Source: Streptomyces sp. XY006
GTDB lineage: Bacteria > Actinomycetota > Actinomycetes > Streptomycetales > Streptomycetaceae
Direction: 5' to 3'
Length of the DNA: 64,000 nt
Assembly: GCF_002237655.1 (NCBI RefSeq)
Contig: NZ_NOKT01000024.1
Location: forward strand, 1 to 64,000
Every line of letters begins with the position of its first letter. The first letter of the stretch is position 1. The notes under the pieces were generated by a model. That model was not told the DNA's origin. It saw only the letters and a program-made list of their open reading frames with translations, and did no database searches. A program made the position numbers and the translations under genes. Positions 48,002 to 56,613 of this stretch are shown piece by piece.

Positions 48002-49279
48002 TCACGCGTGCCCCGTCAGCCGGGCGTGAAGCGAACGGGCCGAGGTGTCGGTGAGGGAGGCGATCTGGTCGACGACCGCCCGCTTGCGGGCGCGGTCGTC
48101 CGGCGCCTGGTCGAACAGCGCGCGGAACTGCGGGTCCAGGCCGTCGGGGGCACGGGCGGTGAGCGCCTCGGCCAGTTCGGCGACGACGATCCGCTGGTCG
48201 GCGCGGAGCCGCTCCTGTTCGGCGCGCTGCATGACGTAGAGGTCGGCGACGGCCTTGAGGACGGCGCACTCCATGCGGGCCTCGCGCGGGACGACCAGTT
48301 CGGCGGAGTACCGGGTGAGCCGGCCGGTGCCGTAGGCGGCGCGGGTGGCGGTCTCGGCGGCCAGGCAGAAGCGGCCGATGAGCTGGCTGGTGGCGTCCTT
48401 GAGGCGGGCCTGGGCGACGGCGGTGCCGTCGTAGCCGTGCGGCCACCACTCCTGGGCGAGGAGCCGGTCGAGGGCCTCGGCGAGTTCGGCGGGGTCGGTG
48501 CCGGCGGGGACGTAGCGGCCGAGGGCGACCTGGAAGATGTCCCGCCGTTCGGGGTCGGCGTGCAGGCAGTTGGGGTCGATGTGCCCGGCGTGCAGGCCGT
48601 CCTCCACGTCGTGCACCGAGTAGGCGACGTCGTCGGACCAGTCCATGACCTGTGCCTCGAAGCAGGTGCGGGTGCCCGGGGCGTCCTTGCGGACCCAGTC
48701 GAAGACGGGACGGTCGTCGTCGTAGACGCCGAACTTGGGCGAGGCCGGGTCGGTGGGGTGGGCGCCGCGGGGCCAGGGGTACTTGGTGGCGGCGTCCAGG
48801 GTGGCGCGGGTGAGGTTGAGGCCGACGGAGCCCTCGGGGGTGAACCGCTTGGGCTCGATGCGGGTGAGGAGCCTCAGGGACTGGGCGTTGCCCTCGAAGC
48901 CGCCGCAGTCGGCCGCGAACTCGTTGAGGGCCTGTTCGCCGTTGTGGCCGAAGGGCGGGTGCCCGAGGTCGTGGGAGAGGCAGGCGGCCTCGACGAGGTC
49001 CGGGTCGCAGCCGAGGGCGGCCCCCAGCTCCCGGCCGACCTGGGCGCACTCCAGGGAGTGGGTGAGGCGGGTGCGGGGGCTGGCGTCCCAGGCGGGGCCG
49101 AGCGTGCCGGGGGTCACCACCTGGGTCTTGCCGGCGAGTCTGCGCAGGGCGGCGCTGTGCAGGACCCGGGCGCGGTCGCGCTGGAAGGCCGTGCGGCCGG
49201 GGCGTTTGTCGGGTTCCGGGGCCCAGCGGTCGACTGACGTCGGGTCGTAGGCCGTGGGGTTCGTCGTGGTGCCTGCCAT
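48002..49279 (-). CDS. deoxyguanosinetriphosphate triphosphohydrolase-like HD protein
   Basis: A 425-residue HD-domain phosphohydrolase of the dGTPase family, which splits dGTP or other dNTPs into nucleoside and triphosphate. Metal-binding His/Asp are in RLTHSLECAQVGRELG, LSHDLGHPPFGHNGEQALNE and MDWSDDVAYSVHDVEDG. The ArgHis region FQRDRARVLHSAALRRLAGKTQV is typical of the type that lacks the longer Escherichia coli insertion. The ATG 49279 is chosen because it starts the conserved fold within 30 residues. Role: control of dNTP pools. The gene stands alone between the ferredoxin reductase and a chelatase-like gene. Confidence 0.93.
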   Translation of the reverse strand: MAGTTTNPTAYDPTSVDRWAPEPDKRPGRTAFQRDRARVLHSAALRRLAGKTQVVTPGTLGPAWDASPRTRLTHSLECAQVGRELGAALGCDPDLVEAACLSHDLGHPPFGHNGEQALNEFAADCGGFEGNAQSLRLLTRIEPKRFTPEGSVGLNLTRATLDAATKYPWPRGAHPTDPASPKFGVYDDDRPVFDWVRKDAPGTRTCFEAQVMDWSDDVAYSVHDVEDGLHAGHIDPNCLHADPERRDIFQVALGRYVPAGTDPAELAEALDRLLAQEWWPHGYDGTAVAQARLKDATSQLIGRFCLAAETATRAAYGTGRLTRYSAELVVPREARMECAVLKAVADLYVMQRAEQERLRADQRIVVAELAEALTARAPDGLDPQFRALFDQAPDDRARKRAVVDQIASLTDTSARSLHARLTGHA

Positions 49280-49368
49280 GGGTCGACAGTACGGGTACGG
49301 GTGTGGTGGGGGTCGCAGCGTCTGCCGGGTTGGGGTGTTCGGCGGGTGCGGGGGTGTCGTGGCTTGTC

Positions 49369-49397
49369 GCGCAGTTCCCCGCGCCCCTTCAGGGCGT
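49369..49397. repeat. copy 3 of the GCGCAGTTCCCCGCGCC family
   Basis: GCGCAGTTCCCCGCGCCCCT is followed by TCAGGGCGTGA. The right arm is degenerate compared with copy 2. It lies 16 bases after the chelatase stop and upstream of the dGTPase-like gene, so it may terminate the chelatase transcript on the minus strand... the flanking region 49280-49413 holds nothing else. Confidence 0.6.
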
Positions 49398-49413
49398 GAC
49401 CCGCCGCCCGGTG

Positions 49414-50184
49414 TCAGGCCGAGGCGAGGTGCGGCAGCGCGGGCGACGCGCGTAGGGCCTCGTCGTAGCGGTGCAGGACGAGCCGGGCCATCGACGGGTG
49501 GGTGCCGAGGGGGGCCGCCGCGATCCAGGGGGCCGCCTGGGTGCACTCTGTGGCGAAGCGGCCGGGGGCCGTGAAGTAGGAGGCGAGGGCGATGTGGTGG
49601 CGGCCCCGGGCGAGGAGGGTGCGGACGGCCTGCTGGACCGTGGGGGTCGCGGCCGAGGCGTAGGCGGGCAGGACCGGGACGCCCAGGCGGGCCGCGAGGA
49701 GGTGGGCCGTGCGGGCGGTGTCCTTCTTCGCGTCCGGGTCGCGGGAGCCCGCTGCGGCGAGGACGACGGCGCTGGTGCGGCGCGGGGTCGCGCCCCAGCC
49801 GGCCTCGGTGAGGCGGTCCTGGAGGGCGTCGGTCAGCAGGGGGTGCGGGCCCAGGGGGGCCGCCACCCGCGTGCGGGCCGGGGAGGCCGCCGCCATCTCG
49901 GGGATGTCCCGCTTGACGTGGTAGCCGCGGCTGAGCAGGAGGGGGACCAGGACGGCCTCGGTCTCTCCCAGGGCGGCGAGGGTGTCGGGCAGCAGCGGGG
50001 CGTTGAGCTCGATGTGGCCCAGGTGCACCGGCACGTCGGGGCGCAGGGCACGGACGCGGTCCAGGAGGGCGCGGACGGTGCTCAGCGCGCGCGGGTCGCG
50101 GCTGCCGTGGGCCACGACGACGAGGGCGGGCGGGGCCGGACGGCGCGTGGCGGGCGGCGGGACGAGGCTGAGCTGACTGGGCAT
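49414..50184 (-). CDS. sirohydrochlorin chelatase (CbiX/SirB-like)
   Basis: A 256-residue two-lobed chelatase of the CbiX/SirB family. The N-terminal lobe has VVVAHGSRDPRALSTVRALL with the metal-binding His and PLLLSRGYHVKRDIPEMA with the second His. The second lobe repeats the pattern as VVLAAAGSRDPDAKKDTARTAHLL, lacking the His of the HGS motif. The protein inserts iron into sirohydrochlorin to give siroheme, the cofactor of nitrite and sulfite reductase. The window also carries an assimilatory nitrate reductase and nirB, so the role in siroheme supply fits. It starts at ATG 50184 with no other gene in the same transcript. Cobalt insertion for cobalamin is the alternative. Confidence 0.9.
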   Translation of the reverse strand: MPSQLSLVPPPATRRPAPPALVVVAHGSRDPRALSTVRALLDRVRALRPDVPVHLGHIELNAPLLPDTLAALGETEAVLVPLLLSRGYHVKRDIPEMAAASPARTRVAAPLGPHPLLTDALQDRLTEAGWGATPRRTSAVVLAAAGSRDPDAKKDTARTAHLLAARLGVPVLPAYASAATPTVQQAVRTLLARGRHHIALASYFTAPGRFATECTQAAPWIAAAPLGTHPSMARLVLHRYDEALRASPALPHLASA

Positions 50185-50398
50185 GCGTCGATGGTCGCGG
50201 CGCCACGTTGCCTCCCCGTTGCCGGGGCGTCACGGGTGTTTTCCGGCGGTTCACCGTCCGGGGCAGGGGGTGTGTGAGGTGCCGTGACCTGGGGTTTCCC
50301 ATGCGGGAGTGAAGCTGCTCACGCGCCCGCGGATGAACCGGACGGCCCGGCGGAGCGTCCCTGACGTCGAGAGCCGAGCCGGGGAGAGGGGCGTGTCC

Positions 50399-51085
50399 AT
50401 GCGTCGTCCGACGTTGCGCAGACCGCGGCTGCCGCGTACCCGCCGGGGGCAGCGGCGGCTCGTGCAGGCCGTGATGGCCGGGTGCGTGCTGGCGCTGCTC
50501 CCCTCGACCTGGATGTACACGACGGCGGCGGACCGGCTGCGGACGGCGGACGAGGTGCCGCGCACCGATGTGGCCGTGGTGTTCGGCGCCGGGCTGTGGG
50601 ACGGGGAGCCCTCGCCGTACCTCGCGCACCGGCTGGACGCGGCGGCGGAGCTGTACCGGCGGGGGCGGGTCGAGGTGGTGCTGGTCACCGGCGACAACAG
50701 CCGCGAGGACTACGACGAGCCGGACGCGATGCGGGGCTATCTGACCCGGCACGGGGTGCCCGACGGGCGGATCGTCAGCGACTACGCGGGGTTCGACACC
50801 TGGGACTCCTGCGTGCGCGCGAAGAAGATCTTCGGCGTGGACGAGGCGGTGCTGATCAGCCAGGGGTTCCACATCCGGCGGGCGGTGGCGCTGTGCGGCG
50901 CGGCGGGGATCGAGTCGTACGGGGTCGGCGTGGACGCCGTGCACGACGCGACCTGGTACTACGGGGGCGCCCGGGAGATCCTCGCCGCCGGCAAGGCGGC
51001 CCTGGACGCGGTGTTCCGGCCCGATCCGCGGTTCCTCGGGCCCCGCGAGCCGGGAGTGGAGCGGGCGCTGGGCAGGGCCGGATAG
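50399..51085 (+). CDS. SanA/YdcF-like (DUF218) membrane protein
   Basis: A 228-residue protein with a basic N-terminus and a single membrane helix (AVMAGCVLALLPSTWMYTTA), then an extracytoplasmic DUF218 domain. Motifs are DVAVVFGAGLWDGEPSPYLAHRL, VVLVTGDNSREDYDEPDAM and SDYAGFDTWDSCVRAKKIF, with EAVLISQGFHIRRAVALC. This matches SanA (vancomycin high-temperature exclusion), thought to act in cell envelope barrier function. ATG 50399 has a GGAGAGG region upstream; the GTG two codons earlier (50393) is a possible alternative. The upstream 214 bases hold no gene. No link to neighbours is evident. Confidence 0.9.
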   Translation: MRRPTLRRPRLPRTRRGQRRLVQAVMAGCVLALLPSTWMYTTAADRLRTADEVPRTDVAVVFGAGLWDGEPSPYLAHRLDAAAELYRRGRVEVVLVTGDNSREDYDEPDAMRGYLTRHGVPDGRIVSDYAGFDTWDSCVRAKKIFGVDEAVLISQGFHIRRAVALCGAAGIESYGVGVDAVHDATWYYGGAREILAAGKAALDAVFRPDPRFLGPREPGVERALGRAG

Positions 51086-51187
51086 CCGGCGCCTCACGCG
51101 GGCGCTCCGGCGGCGGGGAGGTCCCCGTCCCGGCCGCGTAACAGGGAGCCGTCCCGGGCGTAACACGGCCGAAGCACGCTGGACGGC

Positions 51188-53341
51188 ATGCAGAACACCG
51201 CCACGCCCACGCACTGCCCGTACTGCGCCCTGCAGTGCGGGATGAACCTCACCCCGACGCCCGACGGGACCGTCGAGGTGAGCGAGCGCGCGGACTTCCC
51301 GGTGAACCGGGGCGCCCTGTGCGGCAAGGGCCGTACGGCTCCCGCGGTGCTCGCGAGGAACGTGCGCCTGACCTCGCCGCTGGTGCGCGACGAGGGCGGC
51401 ACGCTGGTGCCCGCCTCCTGGGACGAGGCACTGGACCGGATCGCCGCCGGGCTGGGCCGGACGCGGGCCGAGCACGGGCCGGACGCCGTCGGGGTGTTCG
51501 GCGGGGGCGGCCTGACGAACGAGAAGGCGTACACGCTCGGCAAGTTCGCGCGGGTCGTGCTCGGCACCTCCCAGATCGACTACAACGGCCGTTTCTGCAT
51601 GTCGTCGGCGGCCGCCGCCGGCATCAAGGCGTTCGGGCTGGACCGCGGGCTGCCGTTCCCGCTGGAGGACATCCCGAAGTCGGGCTGTGTGATCCTCGTC
51701 GGGTCGAACCTCGCCGAGACCATGCCGCCGTCGCTGCGGTTCTTCACCGAGCTGAAGGAGAACGGCGGCACCCTGATCGTCGTCGACCCGCGGCGCACCA
51801 GGACCGCCGAACAGGCCGATCTGCACCTGGCCCCCCGCCCGGGCACCGACCTGGCCCTCGCGCTGGGCCTGCTGCACCTCGTCATCGCCGAGGGACGGGT
51901 GGACGAGGAGTACGTCGCCGAGCGCACGGCCGGCTGGGAGGACGCCCGGGCCGCCGCGATGGCCCACTGGCCGGAGTACGTGGAGCGGATCACGGGGGTG
52001 TCCGTTCCCGAACTCCGCGAGACCGTGCGGCTGTTCTGCGCGCCCGAGTCGGCGATGGTCCTCACCGCGCGCGGCCCCGAGCAGCAGTCCAAGGGCACGG
52101 ACACCGTCGGCGCCTGGATCAACCTGTGCCTGGCGACCGGCCGGGCGGGCCGCCCGCTGTCGGGGTACGGCTGCCTGACCGGGCAGGGCAACGGGCAGGG
52201 CGGGCGCGAGCACGGGCAGAAGGCCGACCAACTGCCGGGCTACCGCAAGCTCGACGACCCGGCGGCCCGGGCGCACGTCGCCGAGGTGTGGGGCGTCGAC
52301 CCGGACAGCCTGCCGGGGCCGGGGCGCAGCGCGTACGAGCTGCTGGACGCGCTGGGCACGGACATCAGGTCGCTGCTGCTGATGGCGTCCAACCCGGTGG
52401 TGTCGGCGCCGCGTGCCGCGCACGTCGAGGAGCGCATCAGGTCGCTGGACTTCCTGGCGGTGTGCGACGTGGTGCTCTCGGAGACGGCCGCGCTCGCGGA
52501 CGTCGTGCTGCCGGTCACGCAGTGGGCCGAGGAGACGGGCACCACGACCAGCCTGGAGGGCAGGGTCCTGCTGCGCCGCCGGGCGATCACCCCGCCGGAC
52601 GGCGTCCGCAGCGACCTGGAGGTCCTGCACGAACTCGCCGCCCGGCTGGGCGTGGAGAAGGGCTTCCCGACGGACCCGGAGGAGGTCTTCGAGGAGCTGC
52701 GCCGGGCGAGCGCGGGCGGCCCGGCGGACTACTCGGGGATCACCTACCGCAGGCTGGCGGAGGAGAACGGGGTGTTCTGGCCCTGCCCGGCCGAGGCGGA
52801 GCCGGTGGAGGACGGCGAGGACGCCCTGCTCGACGCGCCCCTGCCCGACGACCCCGCCCGTCAGGCGCCCAGCGGGCACCCGGGCACGCCCCGCCTGTTC
52901 CTGGACCGTTTCGCCACGCCCGACGGCCGGGCCAGGTTCGTGCCGGTCTCGCACCGGGCGATCGCCGAGGAGCCGGACGACGAGTACCCGGTGCTGCTGA
53001 CCACCGGGCGGGTGGTGGCGCAGTACCAGTCCGGGGCACAGACCCGGCGCGTGGCCGAGCTGAACGCCGCAGCGCCCGGGCCGTTCGTGGAGATCCACCC
53101 CCGGCTGGCGGCCCGGCTCGGGGCGGCCGAGGGCGATCCGGTGGCCGTGGTGTCCCGGCGGGGCCGGGCCGTGGCACCCGCGAGGATCACCGGCGCCATC
53201 CGGCCCGACACCGTCTTCATGCCGTTCCACTGGCCGGGCGAGGGCCGCGCCAACACGCTGACCAACCCCGCGCTCGACCCGACCTCGCGGATGCCGGAGT
53301 TCAAGGCGTGCGCGGTGCGGCTGGAGACCGTCGAGCGGTAG
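51188..53341 (+). CDS. assimilatory nitrate reductase, catalytic subunit
   Basis: A 717-residue molybdopterin oxidoreductase that reduces nitrate to nitrite in nitrogen assimilation. The N-terminal [4Fe-4S] motif is HCPYCALQCGMNL with a later Cys in NRGALCGKGR. The molybdenum cofactor domains include GVFGGGGLTNEKAYTLGKF, DYNGRFCMSSAAAAG with the Cys that ligates Mo, and GCLTGQGNGQGGREHGQKAD. The C-terminal barrel ends near ARITGAIRPDTVFMPFHW. It has no Tat signal, so it is cytoplasmic, as assimilatory enzymes are. The nirB gene lies 8 kb downstream. ATG 51188 is six bases before the first conserved residues. A C-terminal [2Fe-2S] domain present in some NasA is absent. Confidence 0.92.
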   Translation: MQNTATPTHCPYCALQCGMNLTPTPDGTVEVSERADFPVNRGALCGKGRTAPAVLARNVRLTSPLVRDEGGTLVPASWDEALDRIAAGLGRTRAEHGPDAVGVFGGGGLTNEKAYTLGKFARVVLGTSQIDYNGRFCMSSAAAAGIKAFGLDRGLPFPLEDIPKSGCVILVGSNLAETMPPSLRFFTELKENGGTLIVVDPRRTRTAEQADLHLAPRPGTDLALALGLLHLVIAEGRVDEEYVAERTAGWEDARAAAMAHWPEYVERITGVSVPELRETVRLFCAPESAMVLTARGPEQQSKGTDTVGAWINLCLATGRAGRPLSGYGCLTGQGNGQGGREHGQKADQLPGYRKLDDPAARAHVAEVWGVDPDSLPGPGRSAYELLDALGTDIRSLLLMASNPVVSAPRAAHVEERIRSLDFLAVCDVVLSETAALADVVLPVTQWAEETGTTTSLEGRVLLRRRAITPPDGVRSDLEVLHELAARLGVEKGFPTDPEEVFEELRRASAGGPADYSGITYRRLAEENGVFWPCPAEAEPVEDGEDALLDAPLPDDPARQAPSGHPGTPRLFLDRFATPDGRARFVPVSHRAIAEEPDDEYPVLLTTGRVVAQYQSGAQTRRVAELNAAAPGPFVEIHPRLAARLGAAEGDPVAVVSRRGRAVAPARITGAIRPDTVFMPFHWPGEGRANTLTNPALDPTSRMPEFKACAVRLETVER

Positions 53342-53344
53342 GGG

Positions 53345-55000
53345 TCAGCTCACCGCGACGGCCTTCCAGGCGGCCGCCACCGCCTTCTGCTCGGCGCTGT
53401 CGGCGCCGTAGAGGTCCTTCGCCGCGCTCAGGGTCGCCGTGCGGGCGTCGGCGTAGGTGGTCGAGGACGTCATGTAGACCGTCAGCGCCCGGTACCAGAT
53501 CCGGCCCAGCCTGGCCCGGCCGATGCCGGTCACGGTGGAGCCGTCGCAGGTCGGGGAGTCGTAGGCGACGCCGTTGACGGTCCTGCCGCCGCTGCCCTCC
53601 GCGAGCAGGTAGGCGAAGTGGTTGCCGACGCCGGAGGAGTAGTGCACGTCGAGGTCGCCGAGCTTCGCGGTCCAGCAGTCCGCCGACTTGCCGTCCTTGG
53701 AGGGCCTGTCCATGAAGCGCAGGGCCTCGCGGCCGAGTCCGGAGCGGACGACCTTCTCACCGATGAGCCAGTCGCCCGGGTCCTCGGCGTTGGCCGCGTG
53801 GAACTCCACCAGGGTGCCGAAGATGTCCGAGGTGGCCTCGTTCAGGCCGCCGGACTCGCCCGAGTACCGCAGCGCGGCCGTCTTGGACGTCACGCCGTGG
53901 GTCATCTCGTGCCCGGCCACGTCCAGGGAGACCAGCGGGCCCATCAGCTTGCCGTCGCCGTCGCCGTAGGTCATGCAGAAGCAGGTGTCGTCCCAGAAGG
54001 CGTTGTTGTAGTCCTTGCCGTAGTGGACGCGGTTGAACGAGCCCTTGCCGTCGCCGGCGATGCCGCTGCGGCCGTGGGCCTCCTTGTAGTAGTCCCAGGT
54101 GACGTCCGTGCCGTACTGGGCGTCCACCGCCACGGTGGCCCGGTCGGCCGCCGCGCCGGTGCCCCAGTGGTTGTCGGCGTCCGTGAAGACGGTGGCGGGC
54201 GCGCGGGTCAGACAGATCGTCAGCAGGCACTGATCCGTCTTGTTCGCGGCGTCGCCGGTGTAGGTGCCGCCGCGGGTGGCGTCCGAGAGCCGGTACGTGG
54301 ACCCGGACGCCGTCGTCTCCAGCGGCACCGTGCCGCCGTAGAGGGAGGCACCGTCGCCGGAGGCGGACTCCAGGGTGTCCCAGGCGTCGATCCGGGCGCC
54401 GGTCGCCGCGTCGGTCAGCACGGTCCGCCCGACCGGGTTGCCGAGGTCGTCGTGGGCGACCGCGTCGGTCTGCCAGGCCAGCTTCGGGGCGCCGTGCAGG
54501 GCGTCGACGACCAGGCGGGGCTTGGCGGTCAGCCTCCGCAGGGTCTCGCCGAGGTGTGCGGCGCGCAGCAGGTTCGCCGCGAGGCCGGCGGCCCTGGGCG
54601 CGGCCACCTTCGGGGTGACGGTGGCCAGGGCGAGCGGGGACGTCGTGGCCCGGCTCGTGCCGCGGTAGGTGCCGTCGGGGTTCAGGTGGAGGACGAAGTC
54701 ACCGCCGAGGACGGGGAGTCGGTGGTAGGTGCGGTCGTAGCGGACGTGGCGGGTGCCGTCGGCGTCGAGGACGACGTCCCGGACCTTCGTCCGCTGCTGC
54801 GGGGTGAGGCCGAGGTCCGCGGCGCGGTCCGCGAGCACGGTCTCGGCCGCCTCGATCGCGGCGGCCCGGGTGGGCCGGTCGGCGGCGCCGGCCGCGCCGG
54901 CGGTCTGGGGGAGCACGGTGGCCACGAGGGCGGCGACCGAGGTGGCGGCGGCACCGGCGGTGGCGAGACGGGAACCGCGGACATGACGTATCCGACTCAT
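53345..55000 (-). CDS. secreted M4 (thermolysin-family) metalloprotease
   Basis: A 551-residue preproprotease. A signal peptide (VAALVATVLPQTAGAAGA, cleavage after about residue 37) is followed by a fungalysin/thermolysin-type propeptide (about 40-200). The mature domain begins around residue 210. The zinc site is GHEMTHGVTSKTA, with the third ligand Glu in GGLNEATSDIFG. The second active-site His is in DVHYSSGVGNHFAYLL. It ends without a PPC or carbohydrate-binding domain. It is secreted and degrades proteins, a typical Streptomyces exoenzyme. It is convergent with the nitrate reductase (3 bases apart) and divergent from the gamma-glutamylcyclotransferase-like gene. Confidence 0.94.
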   Translation of the reverse strand: MSRIRHVRGSRLATAGAAATSVAALVATVLPQTAGAAGAADRPTRAAAIEAAETVLADRAADLGLTPQQRTKVRDVVLDADGTRHVRYDRTYHRLPVLGGDFVLHLNPDGTYRGTSRATTSPLALATVTPKVAAPRAAGLAANLLRAAHLGETLRRLTAKPRLVVDALHGAPKLAWQTDAVAHDDLGNPVGRTVLTDAATGARIDAWDTLESASGDGASLYGGTVPLETTASGSTYRLSDATRGGTYTGDAANKTDQCLLTICLTRAPATVFTDADNHWGTGAAADRATVAVDAQYGTDVTWDYYKEAHGRSGIAGDGKGSFNRVHYGKDYNNAFWDDTCFCMTYGDGDGKLMGPLVSLDVAGHEMTHGVTSKTAALRYSGESGGLNEATSDIFGTLVEFHAANAEDPGDWLIGEKVVRSGLGREALRFMDRPSKDGKSADCWTAKLGDLDVHYSSGVGNHFAYLLAEGSGGRTVNGVAYDSPTCDGSTVTGIGRARLGRIWYRALTVYMTSSTTYADARTATLSAAKDLYGADSAEQKAVAAAWKAVAVS

Positions 55001-55139
55001 CGGTCTCCTCGTACGGGCGCACCCGGTCGCGTGGGGTCGACCGGGTGCGGCGTTGATGTCGACCGCGAGTCAAGGCGTCACCGACGTGTCATGTCCATAG
55101 CCCCGCTGTGGAGGTGTGTGAGGGTGCAGAATCGTTCGT

Positions 55140-55562
55140 GTGACCTTGCCGACCTTGCCTTTCTTCGTCTACGGCACCCTGCGGCCCGGGGAGGTCAACC
55201 ACGACCTGTTCCTGCGCGGCCGCGTCCGCTCCGAGGAGCCGGGGGTGCTGGCGGACGCGGTGCTGTACGAGGGGCCGGGCTATCCGTACGCGGTGGAGGA
55301 GCCGGGCGGTGGCGTGGTGCGCGGGGAGCTGGTGACCGCCCGGCCGGAGGCGTACGCGGGGCTGCTCGGGGAGCTGGACCGGCTGGAGGAGTACGTGCCG
55401 GGTGATCCGCGGAGCCTGTATGTGCGGGTGGAGCGGAAGGTGGTCCGGGACGCGGACGGGGTGGGGGTGCGGGCCTGGGTGTATGTGGCCGGGGTGGATG
55501 TGGCGGCGCGACTGCGGGGTGCCGGGCGGCGGGTCGCGGGTGGGGAGTGGCGGGGGCGGTAG
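55140..55562 (+). CDS. gamma-glutamylcyclotransferase-like (AIG2) protein
   Basis: A 140-residue protein with the GGCT/AIG2 fold. The start LPFFVYGTLRPGEVNHDLFL has the conserved YGTLR substrate loop, and the catalytic Glu lies in GELDRLEEYVPGD (LDxxEgy motif). The C-terminal strands include VRAWVYVAGVDVAA. Family members release 5-oxoproline from gamma-glutamyl amines, though many bacterial ones are uncharacterised. GTG 55140 is used; no ATG is near. The 139-bp gap to the protease gene is the promoter region of both. GC-rich repeats follow the stop. Confidence 0.9.
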   Translation: MTLPTLPFFVYGTLRPGEVNHDLFLRGRVRSEEPGVLADAVLYEGPGYPYAVEEPGGGVVRGELVTARPEAYAGLLGELDRLEEYVPGDPRSLYVRVERKVVRDADGVGVRAWVYVAGVDVAARLRGAGRRVAGGEWRGR

Positions 55563-55637
55563 GGGGTGGGGGCGAGGGGGAGGGGAGGCAGGTGGGGGGC
55601 GCGGGTCGTGTGCCGGTGCGGGTGCGTTGTGGTTGCT

Positions 55638-55735
55638 CGCGCAGTTCCCCGCGCCTCTGACGGGGCGTGCTCGTGCCGTTTCCCGCGCCCCTGACGGGGC
55701 GTGCTCGTGCCGTTTCCCGCGCCCCTGACGGGGTC
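55638..55735. repeat. tandem array of GCGCAGTTCCCC-family hairpins (copy 4)
   Basis: A first unit beginning GCGCAGTTCCCCGCGCC (about 55638-55667) is followed by two 34-bp units, 55668-55701 and 55702-55735. Each has the form TGCTCGTGCCGTTTCCCGCG then CCCCTGACGGGGCG, and they are identical up to the last two bases. Each unit folds at CCCCTGACGGGG. The array lies between the convergent GGCT-like and FMN reductase genes and probably terminates both. There are no spacers, so it is not a CRISPR array. Confidence 0.85.
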
Positions 55736-55736
55736 C

Positions 55737-56345
55737 TCAGGGTGTGTACGGGTGTGTCGTTCTGGCCTGCTTCAAGGCTTGGGCCCACCAGGTGAGTTGG
55801 TCCAGCATCGTCTTGGCCGCCGCGTTCGGGGCGGAGGGGTCGCGCAGGGTGCCCCGGTCGTCGAAGGACGCTCCGGCGTTGTGGAAGGAGACGGTGTCGC
55901 GGACCGTCACGGCGTGCAGTTCCGCGAAGACCTGGCGCAGGTGTTCCACGGCGCGCAGGCCGCCGGCCAGTCCGCCGTAGGAGACGAGCGCGACCGGCTT
56001 GGCCCGCCACTCGCCGTAGTGCCAGTCGAGGAGGTTCTTCAGGCCCGCCGGGAAGGAGTGGTTGTACTCGGGGGTGAGGACGACGAAGGCGTCCGCGCGG
56101 GCCAGCTTCGGGGTGATGCCCGACAGCACGGCGGTCGCCTCGGGCGTCGGTTCCAGGGAGGTCGGCAGCTCGGCGTCGGCGACGTCGACGACCTCGGTGA
56201 CCAGGTCGTCACGGTCCCGCAGCCGGTCCAGGAGCCAGTCGGCGACGACCGGGCCGAAGCGGCCGTGGCGGTTGCTGCCGACGACCAGGACCACCCGGAG
56301 GGGGTCGGTCTGCTCGGCGGTGGGTGCGTCAGCGGTTGTCTTCAT
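55737..56345 (-). CDS. NADPH-dependent FMN reductase family protein
   Basis: A 202-residue flavodoxin-like FMN reductase. The flavin phosphate loop is VLVVGSNRHGRFGPVVADWLL, and the second loop LTPEYNHSFPAGLKNLLDWHYGEW is the family signature that stacks on the flavin. It reduces FMN, quinones or azo compounds with NADPH. ATG 56345 is preceded by GAGG ten bases upstream; an ATG five codons earlier (56360) is an alternative. It is monocistronic and divergent from the sortase-associated gene. No functional partner is nearby. Confidence 0.9.
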   Translation of the reverse strand: MKTTADAPTAEQTDPLRVVLVVGSNRHGRFGPVVADWLLDRLRDRDDLVTEVVDVADAELPTSLEPTPEATAVLSGITPKLARADAFVVLTPEYNHSFPAGLKNLLDWHYGEWRAKPVALVSYGGLAGGLRAVEHLRQVFAELHAVTVRDTVSFHNAGASFDDRGTLRDPSAPNAAAKTMLDQLTWWAQALKQARTTHPYTP

Positions 56346-56613
56346 GCGCCACAGCCTCATCCCTCAACCTTGCTTGAGGTCAAGTCCGGCCACGCGGTCG
56401 CGGGTCACCCGTTCACCCGCGCCGGCCGCGAATTTCCGCACTCGCCCGCCGATCTGCCCGTGACCTGGCAAAACGCCACCTGACGGACCGTCGGGCGGGC
56501 GCGTCCGACACCCGTTCACCCCAATTCTGACGGGCTCTCAGAAAGCGCTCGGGCCGCGCTGCCCGTTACCTCGGAAGGGCAGGTGCACGACCGAACAGCT
56601 CGAAGGAGCACCG
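56346..56613. other. intergenic region, divergent promoters
   Basis: A 268-bp gap between the leftward FMN reductase and the rightward secreted protein gene. I see no gene in it. AAGGAG at 56603-56608 is the ribosome binding site of the downstream gene. A moderately AT-rich stretch around 56520-56545 is a likely promoter position. Confidence 0.4.

Noticed and set aside
48002..53230. Very long minus-strand open frame (1742 codons) through the chelatase, SanA-like and nitrate reductase genes
   Set aside because: It is the antisense shadow of high-GC genes. Only its last 425 codons (48002-49279) match a family, the dGTPase-like protein.
55668..55735. CRISPR array
   Set aside because: The 34-bp units are directly adjacent with no spacers, and no cas genes are present.
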